Below, one piece after another: positions 1-8,144 of a DNA stretch of 64,000 nucleotides. The DNA lies in NCBI RefSeq assembly GCF_030209375.1, contig NZ_JARVSC010000003.1, forward strand, positions 248,001-312,000. Reading direction: 5' to 3'. Both the position numbers and the translations under genes were made by a program. Position 1 is the first letter of the stretch. Every line of letters starts with the position of its first letter. This stretch comes from Plantibacter sp. ME-Dv--P-122b. Its GTDB lineage: Bacteria > Actinomycetota > Actinomycetes > Actinomycetales > Microbacteriaceae. The notes beneath the pieces were generated by a model, which worked only from the letters and a program-made list of their open reading frames with translations, did no database searches and was not told the origin of the DNA.

Positions 1-1
1 C

Positions 2-30
2 ACGGGTCGGCGACAGCTGCGTCGACCCGT
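2..30. other. Hairpin at left edge
   Basis: An 11-bp inverted repeat (arms 2-12 and 20-30, one G-T pair) encloses a 7-nt loop. It could be the terminator of a gene left of the window. There is no T-run, as is common in high-GC actinobacteria. I see no gene in 1-122. Confidence 0.35.
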
Positions 31-66
31 CCAGGATGGTGGGCATGAATCGAGTGTACGGGAATC

Positions 67-82
67 CTCGAATCGATTCGAG
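67..82. promoter_or_regulatory. 16-bp perfect palindrome
   Basis: CTCGAATCGATTCGAG is exactly self-complementary and lies downstream of the minus-strand thiamine-binding gene. It could be an operator for a divergent gene outside the window or part of a terminator. No regulator is adjacent in the window, so the role is open. Confidence 0.3.
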
Positions 83-122
83 TCCCCGGCCGGCGAAACC
101 GGACCACCGCCTCCCGGTGGGC

Positions 123-431
123 TCAGCCGTCGTTCTCGAGCGCGGCGTCGAGGCGGTCGAGCTTGGCGGTCAGCTCACCCGTGTAGCCGGGACGGATGTC
201 GGCTTTGAGGACGAGCGAGACCCGGCTGCCGTAGGCGCCGACCGCATCGGTGGCGTCCTTGATGACCGCGAACACCTCGTCCCACTCCCCCTCGATGGTC
301 GTGAACATGGAGTCGGTCCGGTTGGGCAGGCCGGACTCGCGGACGATCCGCACGGCCGCGGCGACCGCGTCGTGGACGGAACCGTCCGAGTTGCCGGTGC
401 CGCTGGGGGCGACGGAGAAGGCGACGAGCAT
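123..431 (-). CDS. Thiamine-binding protein, MTH1187/YkoF-like
   Basis: A 102-aa protein matching the small MTH1187/YkoF-like (Thiamine_BP) family. These proteins fold as ferredoxin-like dimers and bind thiamine or its precursors in the cytoplasm. The sequence begins MLVAFSVAPSG, followed by a segment rich in Val/Ala helix residues and the typical SMFTTIEGEW and SLVLKADIRPG strands. The length fits the family. It starts 2 nt after the stop codon of the upstream glycosyltransferase, so the two are probably co-transcribed, although no functional link is obvious. No thiamine transporter or biosynthesis gene is nearby. The family is clear; the ligand is inferred. Confidence 0.8.
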   Translation of the reverse strand: MLVAFSVAPSGTGNSDGSVHDAVAAAVRIVRESGLPNRTDSMFTTIEGEWDEVFAVIKDATDAVGAYGSRVSLVLKADIRPGYTGELTAKLDRLDAALENDG

Positions 432-433
432 GG

Positions 434-1663
434 TCACTCCTTGTGGGTTCGAGCGGGGACGGGGATGGATACCGACGAGACGTCCTCGTCGTGGCGGTGC
501 GGCGAGAACAACGCGTGGACGGCCCAACCGGCGAGGACCAGGTAGGCGAGGTTGCGGACCGTCAGCACCGTCACGAGGACCGGGTCCACATTGAGCAACC
601 ACAGGTACAGGTAGGGGTAGACGAGCTGCGTGAGCGCGGCGATCATCAGCGCGAGCACGGCCGGCGCGAGGAAGCGCCGACGCTGCAGGACGATCCCGAG
701 GATCACCGGTGCCGCCAACCACATCGCGAACTGCGGTGACCCGACCTTGTTGAAGATGATGAGCGTGAGGACGAAGAGGAGCGACAACGGTGCGAGCACC
801 TGCACGAGCGGGCGACCGGACCGCACCGCGAGCACCCCGAGGAGCACCGCGCCGGCGACGGCGAGGCCGAGGAGCGGCGTCATGACCGCGATCGCCGTGT
901 CGACGCCCGGGCCGGTCACCTGGAAGGTCAGGATGTCGCGGTCGTAGTAGACGAAACTCTGCGGGACGCCCAGGACGGCGAGCCACAGGTAGGCGTTGCC
1001 GATGAGGGACTCGATCTGGAGACCACGTCCGGTCTGCTCCGTCACGAAGCTGACCGCGTTCGCACCGCCGAGCACGAGGCCGACCCCGAGGACCACGACC
1101 GACGTCGCCGCAGCCGCGACCAGGACCTGCCCGCGATGGCGGTGCGCCAGGACGATCGCCCCGATCAGTGCCGCCGGCCAGATCTTCATCCAGGCGGCGA
1201 GCGTCAGCAGGACGGCGGCGACCCGTGGACGGCCGGCGACCCAGAGGAGACCCACGATCGCGATGGGGACGGTCACCGAGTCGATCCGGGCGAGTGCGAT
1301 CGGTCCGAGGAGCACGAGGAACGCGAGCCACCACCACGCCGCGATCAACCGCGGACGCGAGTGGCCGTTGCCGAGCAGGACCGCGAAGGCACCGGCGTTC
1401 ATCGCGGTCACCAGCAGGAGCCAGCCGACGCCGTACCCGGCGCTGCCGAGCAGCAAGGGGATCAGCATGGGCACGATCGCGAGGATCGGGTAGACCCAGG
1501 GGGCGTCGATAGCGGGGATCGGACCGCCGGACGTCGCCTGCTCGACCCACGGCCGGTACACGAGGACGACGTCGCCGAGCGGGAGTCCCTCCGCCACGAG
1601 GCACAGCCACCCGACGACGAGGTGCACGAGGCCGAACCCGCACCAGAGGAGCCAACGCCGCAT
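434..1663 (-). CDS. GT87-family (DUF2029) membrane glycosyltransferase
   Basis: A 409-aa polytopic membrane protein with about ten hydrophobic segments. It resembles the GT-C polyprenyl-phosphate mannosyltransferases of family GT87 (for example PimE of mycobacteria). An early exposed acidic patch and the block with A-W-M-K-I-W-P around the sixth helix are typical. Members transfer mannose or related sugars from a lipid carrier to envelope glycans on the outer membrane face. ATG 1663 is preferred over ATG 1675 because a TAGGAT -10 hexamer (1674-1679) overlaps the upstream ATG. The acceptor is unknown; no other glycan gene adjoins it. Confidence 0.75.
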   Translation of the reverse strand: MRRWLLWCGFGLVHLVVGWLCLVAEGLPLGDVVLVYRPWVEQATSGGPIPAIDAPWVYPILAIVPMLIPLLLGSAGYGVGWLLLVTAMNAGAFAVLLGNGHSRPRLIAAWWWLAFLVLLGPIALARIDSVTVPIAIVGLLWVAGRPRVAAVLLTLAAWMKIWPAALIGAIVLAHRHRGQVLVAAAATSVVVLGVGLVLGGANAVSFVTEQTGRGLQIESLIGNAYLWLAVLGVPQSFVYYDRDILTFQVTGPGVDTAIAVMTPLLGLAVAGAVLLGVLAVRSGRPLVQVLAPLSLLFVLTLIIFNKVGSPQFAMWLAAPVILGIVLQRRRFLAPAVLALMIAALTQLVYPYLYLWLLNVDPVLVTVLTVRNLAYLVLAGWAVHALFSPHRHDEDVSSVSIPVPARTHKE

Positions 1664-1673
1664 CACGTGGACC

Positions 1674-1679
1674 ATCCTA
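1674..1679 (-). promoter_or_regulatory. Candidate -10 (TAGGAT) of GT87 gene
   Basis: TAGGAT ends 10 nt before ATG 1663, which would give a leader of only a few bases. No clear -35 was found. Confidence 0.4.
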
Positions 1680-1752
1680 GGCTCGTGCCGCCTGGAGAAC
1701 CGGTCCGCCACTCGCTCGATGCCCGACCGGGTCGGGTCCGCCACCGTGCTGA

Positions 1753-3294
1753 TCAGTACCCGCTGAACGCGTCGGTGCGGACGTGTCCGACGCCGATCCC
1801 GCGCAGGGCGGGCTTCAGCGCCTCGATCATCGCGGGCGGACCGGAGATGAAGACCTCCCGCTCGGCCAGGTCGGGGACGGCCTCGGCGAGACGTTCGTGG
1901 TCGAGGCGGCCCGCTCCGAGACCACGCCAGCCGGCCGGCAGCCGGACGTCGTCCGTCGGTCCCGCGACGAGCACCGGCGTCCCCCAGGTCTCGAGCTCGG
2001 CCGCGTAGGCGAGCTCCTGCGGGTCGGACACGACGTAGACGAGGACGACGTCGCGCTCGTCGGCCCTGAGGTGCAGCCGGGAGAGTTGGCTGACGAACGG
2101 GGTGATCCCGATCCCGGCGGCGATGAGCAGGATCGGCTTGCTCGCGTCCTTCGGCAGGACGAAGTCGCCCCACACGCCGGTCGCCGAGAGGCTCGCGCCG
2201 ACCGGCAGCGCGCTCAGCGCCCGCTTGAAGCTACTGGCCCGCTCGGGCACGCGCATCGCCACGCGGATCGTACGGTCGTCGTCGGGTGGCGACGAGATGC
2301 TGAAGACCCGCCTCGAGCCGCGGACGTCGGCCCCACGGTGCGGCAACGACAGCTCGAGGTACTGCCCGGCCGCGAACGGGATCGACCGCTTCGAGCTGAA
2401 CTGGTACTCGACAGCCGTCGGGGTGAGGGCGCGGGTGCCTTCGAGCGTCAATCGCATCCCCCGGCGACGGGCGACGGCGAACGCGAGCACGTTGCCCACG
2501 ATGAGCGCGAGCTCGGGGGTCGATGCCACCTGGCCGAGCATGAACGGGATGGAGAACAGCATCGCGACGATCGCCGCCTCGGCGAGCTGCTGCCAGCGCC
2601 GCGGTGGAAGCGTGAGCGGCTCGGTGAGCATGAACGCCGCGAGGAAGAGGATCGGGTACGAGGTGAGCGGGGCCAGCAGTGCCGGTCCCAGCTCTTGACC
2701 ACCGGTGACGAGCCGGACGGTGACGAGTGCCCAGGACAGCACGATGAAGACGAGTGCCATCGTGAGCCGCTTCGTCCGGATGAGGACGAGTCCGCCGAGG
2801 ATGACGACACCGGGCAGCAGCCACGGGTTGGCGACCCACCAGACCGACGGTGACACGCCGGGGAGGGTGACGTAGCTCGCCAGCACGCTCATCACGAGTG
2901 CGGCGATGGCCGCCGGATTGAGGACGTGTCGACCCCGGATCGCGAGCAGGTACTTCGACGCCGAGGCGACCGTGGCGGCGAGGGCGATCCAGGCCAGCGC
3001 GGTGGGCTCACTCGTCGGCCACAGGATGAAGAACAGCAGCAGGGAGGTGATGACGGACGACTCGCTGTGCGGCTGCACCTGGAACAACGCACCGAACAGA
3101 CGGTTCGTCAGGTAGCCGACGACGAGCAGGGTGGCCAGGGTGGCGAGGAGCTCGAGCGGCTTGTAGAACACCTGCCCGAACAGCGACAGCACGAAGGCGT
3201 AGACCGCGAGCGTGCCGAGTGACAGCGTCACGAGGCGGTACATGGTGACCCGCCCGAGGACGGTGCCGAAGAAGGAGCCGGTGCGGCCGTTCAT
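1753..3294 (-). CDS. NqrB/RnfD-like membrane domain fused to FAD/NAD oxidoreductase
   Basis: A 513-aa two-domain protein. Residues 1 to about 270 form about nine membrane helices resembling NqrB/RnfD: the K-Y-L-L-A-I-R-G-R-H-V-L-N-P-A block fits the family KH..HiFNPaA signature, and A-A-F-M-L-T-E-P matches its FFMATDP-like loop. From about 275 to the end it is a ferredoxin-NADP reductase-like module with the FAD motif R-R-V-F-S-I-S-S, an A-A-G-I-G-I-T-P nucleotide-binding loop and a C-terminal D-A-F-S-G-Y. The likely role is to carry electrons from cytosolic NAD(P)H across the membrane to extracytoplasmic flavoproteins. The neighbouring ApbE and FMN-binding lipoprotein genes support this. The terminal acceptor is unknown. 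Confidence 0.8.
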   Translation of the reverse strand: MNGRTGSFFGTVLGRVTMYRLVTLSLGTLAVYAFVLSLFGQVFYKPLELLATLATLLVVGYLTNRLFGALFQVQPHSESSVITSLLLFFILWPTSEPTALAWIALAATVASASKYLLAIRGRHVLNPAAIAALVMSVLASYVTLPGVSPSVWWVANPWLLPGVVILGGLVLIRTKRLTMALVFIVLSWALVTVRLVTGGQELGPALLAPLTSYPILFLAAFMLTEPLTLPPRRWQQLAEAAIVAMLFSIPFMLGQVASTPELALIVGNVLAFAVARRRGMRLTLEGTRALTPTAVEYQFSSKRSIPFAAGQYLELSLPHRGADVRGSRRVFSISSPPDDDRTIRVAMRVPERASSFKRALSALPVGASLSATGVWGDFVLPKDASKPILLIAAGIGITPFVSQLSRLHLRADERDVVLVYVVSDPQELAYAAELETWGTPVLVAGPTDDVRLPAGWRGLGAGRLDHERLAEAVPDLAEREVFISGPPAMIEALKPALRGIGVGHVRTDAFSGY

Positions 3295-3352
3295 GTGCGG
3301 TCTGCTTTCTGGGAGATGGTGTCGTCCGGGCTGAGGCCCTCTGGCGCGTGAC

Positions 3353-4240
3353 TCAGGTGAAGAGTTCGCCGGGGAACCCGACGGACCGATCGGTGAGACC
3401 GGTCGTGAACATGCGGACGCTCTCGAAGGTGAACGCCTCCGCCAGGGTCTCGTGATCGGTGAAGAACAGCGCGGTGGCCAGTCCGTCGGCGACCATCGCG
3501 TCCGGGGCGGTGACCCAGGTCGCCGCGACGGTCCTCGTCGGTTCGCCGGTCCGGCCGTCGATGACATGGTGGAGCCCGTCGCCCCAGGCACGGCGATTGG
3601 TCGCCGAGGCGCACAGGGCTCCGTCGTCGATCGTCGCGACCCCGATGGCCTTGCTGGGATCGTACGGATGCTCGAGCGCGATACGGAGCGGGTCCGCCGC
3701 GCGGGACCCGTGCTCGTGACGCAGGTCGCCCGAGGCGTCGACCGTGAAGGACTCGTGGCCGTGGCTGCGGAGGAGGTCGGCGACGAGGTCGACGAGCCGC
3801 CCCTTTCCGGCCGCACCGATGTCGATCACGAGCGGGAGGCTCGTCTCGAGCACCTCGCCGTCCCACCGGGCCACGTCGTCCCAGTGCGGGGCGGCGACCG
3901 CCGGGCCCTGGGGGACGAGCGAGTAGGAGGCGTCGTAGCCGAGCCGTTCGAGCGAGGTGCCGATGAACGGCGTCACGGCCCCGGCGGTGGCATCGTACAG
4001 ACGCCGGTACGTGTCGAGCAGTGCGACCGCATCCTCGCGCGCGTCGTCGGGGAAGGCGGTCGAGACCGGACCGGCGGCGAACTGAGCGATGAACGCGTCG
4101 TCCCGGAACCTCGACCAGGTCCGGTCGAACCGGTCGATGCACGCCGCGACGGCCTCAGCGGTCTCAGGCTCGAGCGGGAGAGCCGTGTCGAGCTCCCATC
4201 CGGTGCCGATCGCCTCGAAGCGCAGTGTCGTCTCGCTCAT
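3353..4240 (-). CDS. ApbE-like FAD:protein FMN transferase
   Basis: A 295-aa ApbE-family protein that would move FMN from FAD onto a threonine of a partner flavoprotein in a Mg-dependent reaction. Visible motifs are the D-I-G-A-A-G-K-G block at 140-147, D-A-S-G-D at 168-172, H-H-V-I-D-x-R-T-G near 224-232 and the metal/active-site stretch A-D-G-L-A-T-A-L near 251-258. The obvious substrate is the FMN-binding lipoprotein encoded 20 nt upstream. No N-terminal signal peptide or lipobox is visible at this start or in-frame upstream of it, which is unusual because many ApbE proteins acting on exported substrates are themselves exported. Confidence 0.85.
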   Translation of the reverse strand: MSETTLRFEAIGTGWELDTALPLEPETAEAVAACIDRFDRTWSRFRDDAFIAQFAAGPVSTAFPDDAREDAVALLDTYRRLYDATAGAVTPFIGTSLERLGYDASYSLVPQGPAVAAPHWDDVARWDGEVLETSLPLVIDIGAAGKGRLVDLVADLLRSHGHESFTVDASGDLRHEHGSRAADPLRIALEHPYDPSKAIGVATIDDGALCASATNRRAWGDGLHHVIDGRTGEPTRTVAATWVTAPDAMVADGLATALFFTDHETLAEAFTFESVRMFTTGLTDRSVGFPGELFT

Positions 4241-4260
4241 CGTCGGTCCGGCCCCGCGGC

Positions 4261-4788
4261 TCAGCCCTTCGCTTCGGTCTTGATCGTGTCGATGGCCGCG
4301 TTGAAGCCACCGCTCGTGAGCGAGGAACCGGCGACCTTGGAGACCTTGAGGTCGTCGATGTCCTTGCCGACCACCTCGGCGGCGATCCCGGAGATGAACT
4401 CCGCCTGGTAGCGCTTGCTGTTCGCGCTCTCGGCGTGCGAGACGACGTCGACCGCCGTGACCTTGTCCTCGGCGAGGGTGACGGTCACCGTGATCGACTC
4501 GGTGCCGTTCGGCGACTGGTAGCTGCCGTCCGCGGTGTAGGAGCCGTCCTGGTAGTCGGTGGAGCCGGAGCCCGCTGCGGCGTCGGTGGAGCCGGTCGCC
4601 TGCGGGGTCGCGGTGCTCTTCGTCTCGGGCGACGTGGTCGTGGTCGAGCCACCGGCGTCGGCCGCCGAGCAACCGGCCAGGCTGCCGACGAGGGTGAGGC
4701 CGGTCAGGGCCGCGAAGGTCGTCTTCTTCGCCGCCACGGACAGTCGTGGTGCGTGGAAGGGAGGCTGGCTGGTGGTGGGGTTGCGCAT
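4261..4788 (-). CDS. FMN-binding domain lipoprotein
   Basis: A 175-aa exported protein. Residues 1-40 form a lipoprotein signal peptide with lipobox L-A-G-C (Cys40 lipidated). Residues 41-78 are a Ser/Thr-rich linker and about 80-172 a single FMN_bind domain. The ending K-V-A-G-S-S-L-T-S fits the S-G-A-T-x-T flavinylation motif, making Thr158 the predicted site of covalent FMN attachment by ApbE. It should sit on the outer membrane face and take electrons from the NqrB/reductase fusion. A GAGGAG ribosome binding site 7 nt upstream supports the start. It is the first gene of the three-gene operon. Confidence 0.85.
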   Translation of the reverse strand: MRNPTTSQPPFHAPRLSVAAKKTTFAALTGLTLVGSLAGCSAADAGGSTTTTSPETKSTATPQATGSTDAAAGSGSTDYQDGSYTADGSYQSPNGTESITVTVTLAEDKVTAVDVVSHAESANSKRYQAEFISGIAAEVVGKDIDDLKVSKVAGSSLTSGGFNAAIDTIKTEAKG

Positions 4789-4833
4789 CGTTCAATCTCC
4801 TCGGGCGATGTGTGGGCCGCGGTGCGGCGGCCG

Positions 4834-4856
4834 CCGCGGCGAGGTCTCCGCCGCGG
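4834..4856 (-). other. GC-rich hairpin in 5' region of the flavin operon
   Basis: Perfect 8-bp arms (4834-4841 and 4849-4856) with a 7-nt loop lie 46-68 nt upstream of the FMN-binding lipoprotein start. It may be a leader-RNA structure. No riboswitch class is recognised. Confidence 0.3.
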
Positions 4857-4926
4857 TGGCACCAGTGTCCTGAGCTTCCCTATGGGCGAGCTATGAGCGT
4901 TCTGGGAGTTGTCCTTCGTCCACCGA

Positions 4927-4940
4927 TGAACGATCGTTCA
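4927..4940. promoter_or_regulatory. 14-bp palindrome upstream of the flavin operon
   Basis: TGAACGATCGTTCA is exactly self-complementary. It overlaps the stop codon of nnrD and lies about 140 bp upstream of the flavin operon. Its form resembles TetR-type operators. No regulator gene is adjacent. Confidence 0.4.
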
Positions 4941-5801
4941 GCGCAGGAGACCACCGACGACACCGCGCACCGCTTCGGCCACGTCGAGCGCAGCCAGCGG
5001 GCCCTCGGCTGCCGCCGCATCCCCGGCGGCCGCGTGCAGGAGCACCCCGCTGGCCGCCACGCTCGCGAGGCAGCCGGGGTCGGCGAGCACGCGCTCGGCG
5101 TTCGTGGCGACGAGCGCCCCGATGATCCCCGCCAGGGCGTCGCCGGTGCCGGCGGTCGCGAGCCAGGGCGATCCGCCGGGGACCGTGATGGCGTCGCCGT
5201 CCGGCGCGACCACGTGGGTCGTGCCGCCTTTCAGCACCACGACGATGCCGAGGCGGGCGGCGACGTCGCCCGCGTACGACACCGGATCGGCACGGATGGC
5301 CCCGACCTCGGCCGGGCTCCCCAGGCCGCTCAACATGGTCGCCAGTTCTCCCACGTGGGGAGTGGCCACGATGCGCCACGACTCGTCGACACCGAACGCC
5401 CGCTGGTGAGCGCCCGCGGTGACGCGACGGAGCGACCCGGCATCGGCGACGACCGGCTCGCCCCCATGCAGGGCGGCGTCGAGCAGGGAGCTCTCCTCGC
5501 GGGTCAGCTTGCCGGGGTCCATGCCGGAGCCGATGAGCCACGCCTGCACGCGCCCCTCCGCCGTCACGATCTCGGGCCGACGCTGCAGGACGAGGTCGGC
5601 CGGTCGATCGGCGCCGAGGTAGCGGACCATGCCGACCCCGGTGCGGATCGCCGCCTCGACACCGATGACGGCGGCACCCGGGTAGCGGTCGGACCCGGTC
5701 ACCACACCCAACACGCCCCGGGAGTACTTGTCCGAGTCGGCGTCGGGCACGGCGATCCAGTCTCGTGCGTCGGCAGGGGTCCAGAGTCGCGGTTCGGCCA
5801 T
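4938..5801 (-). CDS. nnrD: ADP-dependent NAD(P)H-hydrate dehydratase
   Basis: A 287-aa cytosolic repair enzyme of the YjeF C-terminal/ribokinase-like family. It dehydrates damaged (S)-NAD(P)HX back to NAD(P)H using ADP. The C-terminal signature V-L-K-G-G-T-T-H-V followed by A-T-A-G-T-G-D-A-L-A-G carries the catalytic Asp of the family. The epimerase half (YjeF-N/NnrE), often fused or adjacent, is not seen in this window. The start is supported by a TAGGGT hexamer exactly 6 nt upstream of the ATG, suggesting a leaderless mRNA. It lies upstream of the flavin operon on the same strand, separated by about 150 bp. Confidence 0.88.
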   Translation of the reverse strand: MAEPRLWTPADARDWIAVPDADSDKYSRGVLGVVTGSDRYPGAAVIGVEAAIRTGVGMVRYLGADRPADLVLQRRPEIVTAEGRVQAWLIGSGMDPGKLTREESSLLDAALHGGEPVVADAGSLRRVTAGAHQRAFGVDESWRIVATPHVGELATMLSGLGSPAEVGAIRADPVSYAGDVAARLGIVVVLKGGTTHVVAPDGDAITVPGGSPWLATAGTGDALAGIIGALVATNAERVLADPGCLASVAASGVLLHAAAGDAAAAEGPLAALDVAEAVRGVVGGLLR

Positions 5802-5807
5802 GCCATC

Positions 5808-5813
5808 ACCCTA
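5808..5813 (-). promoter_or_regulatory. nnrD: -10 (TAGGGT) of leaderless nnrD
   Basis: TAGGGT-N6-ATG places transcription start at or next to the A of the start codon. Confidence 0.55.
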
Positions 5814-5942
5814 GGCCAGTCGTCGCGGCGGTCTGGCTCTGAACCGTCGATCGTCGGTCATCCCGGAGGCGGGAATCCGAACGCCTGCTGGAACGTTGGG
5901 CCGGGTGGCGACGCCCGTCGCCCTGAGACCCCGAGGAGTTCC

Positions 5943-7019
5943 GTGCCCCAGCTGTTCGATCCGATCACCATCCGCGACCTCACCATCCCCAACCGCCTGT
6001 GGATCGCCCCGATGTGCCAGTACAGCGTCACCGCCCGAGACGGCGTCCCGACCGATTGGCACCTCATGCACCTCGGCCAGTTCGCGGCGGGCCGCTTCGG
6101 CCTCGTCATCTCCGAGGCGGCGGCGATCAGCCCCGAGGGTCGGATCTCGCCCCAGGACGCTGGCATCTGGAACGACGAACAGCGCGATGCCTGGCGACGG
6201 ATCACCGCGTTCATCACCGAGCAGGGTTCGGTTCCCGGCATCCAGCTCGCGCACGCCGGCCGGAAGGCGTCCACGTTCGCCCCCTGGGGCACCGTCGGAC
6301 AGGGCAGCGTGCCGCTCCAGGAGGGCGGCTGGCCGACCGTCGCGCCGTCGCCCGAGGCCTTCCCGGGCTATGCGGTCCCGGAGGCCCTCGACGACGAGGG
6401 CATCGACCGCGTCGTCGACGACTTCCGCGCGGCGGCCGTCCGGTCGGTCGACGCCGGCTTCCAGGTCATCGAACTCCATGCCGCGCACGGCTACCTGCTG
6501 CACCAGTTCCTCTCACCGCTCGTCAACCACCGCGAGGACGGCTACGGCGGCTCGCTCGAGAACCGGGCCAAGCTCCTCCTGCGGGTCGTCGAGGCGGTGC
6601 GCGGCGTCCTCCCGGCCGGTCTGCCGCTGTTCGTCCGGTTCTCGGCCACGGACTGGGTCGACGATGGATGGGACGAGCACCAGACCGCGACCGTCGCCGC
6701 CTGGTGCGCCGAACGCGGGGCCGACTTCTTCGACATCTCCACCGGTGGAGCCGTCGGCGGCGTCCGCATCCCGCTCTCCCCCGGGTACCAGGTGCCGTTC
6801 GCGGCGCACATCGGGTCGACGGGTGTCGACACGAGCGCCGTCGGGCTCATCACCGACGCCCAGCAGGCGGCGGCAATCGTCGCCGACGGGCAGGCGGAGG
6901 CGGTCATGGTCGCCCGCGAGGCGCTCCGCGATCCGCACTTCGCGCTGCGCGCCGCCACCGAGCTCGGCGTGGAGGTGGCTTGGCCGGGCCAGTACGAGCG
7001 GGCCAAGCCGCGCGCCTGA
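5943..7019 (+). CDS. Old yellow enzyme family flavin oxidoreductase (YqjM-like)
   Basis: A 358-aa TIM-barrel FMN enzyme that reduces activated C=C bonds (enones, quinones, nitro compounds) with NAD(P)H. It belongs to the YqjM subgroup: A-P-M-C-Q-Y-S near residues 22-28 gives the Cys and Tyr that tune the flavin, and I-E-L-H-A-A-H-G-Y-L gives the His pair that binds the substrate oxygen. The GTG start at 5943 is chosen for the GAGGAG site at 5933-5938 and because homologues begin just before the F-D-P-I motif. It is a single-gene unit ending in a strong terminator. The physiological substrate is unknown. Confidence 0.88.
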   Translation: MPQLFDPITIRDLTIPNRLWIAPMCQYSVTARDGVPTDWHLMHLGQFAAGRFGLVISEAAAISPEGRISPQDAGIWNDEQRDAWRRITAFITEQGSVPGIQLAHAGRKASTFAPWGTVGQGSVPLQEGGWPTVAPSPEAFPGYAVPEALDDEGIDRVVDDFRAAAVRSVDAGFQVIELHAAHGYLLHQFLSPLVNHREDGYGGSLENRAKLLLRVVEAVRGVLPAGLPLFVRFSATDWVDDGWDEHQTATVAAWCAERGADFFDISTGGAVGGVRIPLSPGYQVPFAAHIGSTGVDTSAVGLITDAQQAAAIVADGQAEAVMVAREALRDPHFALRAATELGVEVAWPGQYERAKPRA

Positions 7020-7028
7020 GCACCACCC

Positions 7029-7078
7029 CGACACGACGACGGCCCGCACGCGATCGCGTGCGGGCCGTCGTCGTGTCG
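7029..7078. terminator. 50-bp perfect palindrome, bidirectional terminator
   Basis: Every base of 7029-7078 pairs with its mirror, giving up to a 23-bp stem with a GATC loop. It sits between convergent genes ending at 7019 and 7095, so it probably terminates both. Confidence 0.8.
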
Positions 7079-7094
7079 GCGCTCAGGCCTCCGA

Positions 7095-8144
7095 TCAGCG
7101 ACGCCGCGTGGCGTCCTGGACCTCTCCGACGAGTTCCTCGATGATGTCCTCGAGGAAGAGGACCCCGGTGGTGGAGCCCGCTTCGTCGAACACCCGGGCG
7201 ACGTGCGCTCCCGAGCGACGCATCGTGGTCAGCGCGTCTTCGACGTCTGAATCCTCGAACACCGACACCAGCTGCCTGATGTGCTTCGCGGGCACCGGAC
7301 GCTCCTCGTCGCCGCTGCCGTCGAGGTCGTCGTACCGCAGGACGTCCTTCAGGTGGAGGTAGCCGATCGGCACCGACTCGTCGTCGACGATCACGTACCG
7401 CGAGTAGCCGTACTTCGCGACGGCCCGCTCGACGTCCGAAGGAGTGGCCTCCTCCGTCAGCGTGATGAGGCTCCCGAGCGGCAGGGCCACGTCGTGGACC
7501 TTCTTCTCGGTGAACTCGAACGCCGCCACGAGCGCACCCGTCGAGTCGGTGAGCACACCCTCGCGGGTGGACTGGTCGACGATGGTCGCCACCTCGTCCA
7601 GCGTGAACGCACTCGCGGCCTCGTTCTTCGGCTCCACCCGGAACAGGCGGAGGACGGCGTTCGCGGTCGCGTTGAGGGACACGATGATCGGGCGGAAGAC
7701 GCGCGCCACGAAGACGAGCGGCGGAGCGAGCAGCAGCACCGCGCGATCCGGGATCGAGAAGGAGAGGTTCTTCGGGACCATCTCGCCGAAGACCACGTGG
7801 AGGTAGGAGACGAGCAGCAGCGCGATGATGAACGCCACCGTACCGATGGTCTCCTCCGGCCAACCGGTGAGCGCCAACGGCACCTCCAGCAGGTGGTGGA
7901 TCGCCGGTTCGGAGACGTTCAGGATGAGCAGCGAGCAGACGGTGATGCCCAACTGACTCGTCGCCAACATGAGCGTGGCGTGTTCCATGGCCCACAGCGC
8001 GGTCTTCGCGCTCCGGCTCCCCTGCTCGGCGAGGGGTTCGATCTGCGATCGTCGCGCGGAGATGACCGCGAACTCGGCACCGACGAAGAAGGCGTTCGCG
8101 AGCAGCAGCACGACGAGCCAGGCGATTCCTGCCCAGTCGCTCAT
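7095..8144 (-). CDS. CNNM/CBS-domain membrane protein (short)
   Basis: A 349-aa membrane protein. An N-terminal CNNM transmembrane domain (about residues 1-190, with the F-G-E-M-V-P-K-N motif near 118-125) precedes a CBS pair (about 200-335, ending in L-E-D-I-I-E-E-L-V-G-E). CNNM/CorC proteins are implicated in Mg2+ (possibly coupled to Na+) efflux, with the CBS pair sensing nucleotides. It lacks the C-terminal CorC_HlyC domain of its upstream partner. Its start overlaps the partner's stop by 4 nt, so the two are translationally coupled and may form a heteromer. Confidence 0.85.
   Translation of the reverse strand: MSDWAGIAWLVVLLLANAFFVGAEFAVISARRSQIEPLAEQGSRSAKTALWAMEHATLMLATSQLGITVCSLLILNVSEPAIHHLLEVPLALTGWPEETIGTVAFIIALLLVSYLHVVFGEMVPKNLSFSIPDRAVLLLAPPLVFVARVFRPIIVSLNATANAVLRLFRVEPKNEAASAFTLDEVATIVDQSTREGVLTDSTGALVAAFEFTEKKVHDVALPLGSLITLTEEATPSDVERAVAKYGYSRYVIVDDESVPIGYLHLKDVLRYDDLDGSGDEERPVPAKHIRQLVSVFEDSDVEDALTTMRRSGAHVARVFDEAGSTTGVLFLEDIIEELVGEVQDATRRR

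Noticed and set aside
71-100. T-loop-like ATTCGAGTCC suggesting a tRNA end
   Set aside because: The preceding five bases do not pair with those following the loop, and no acceptor or anticodon arm is present. It is part of a palindrome.
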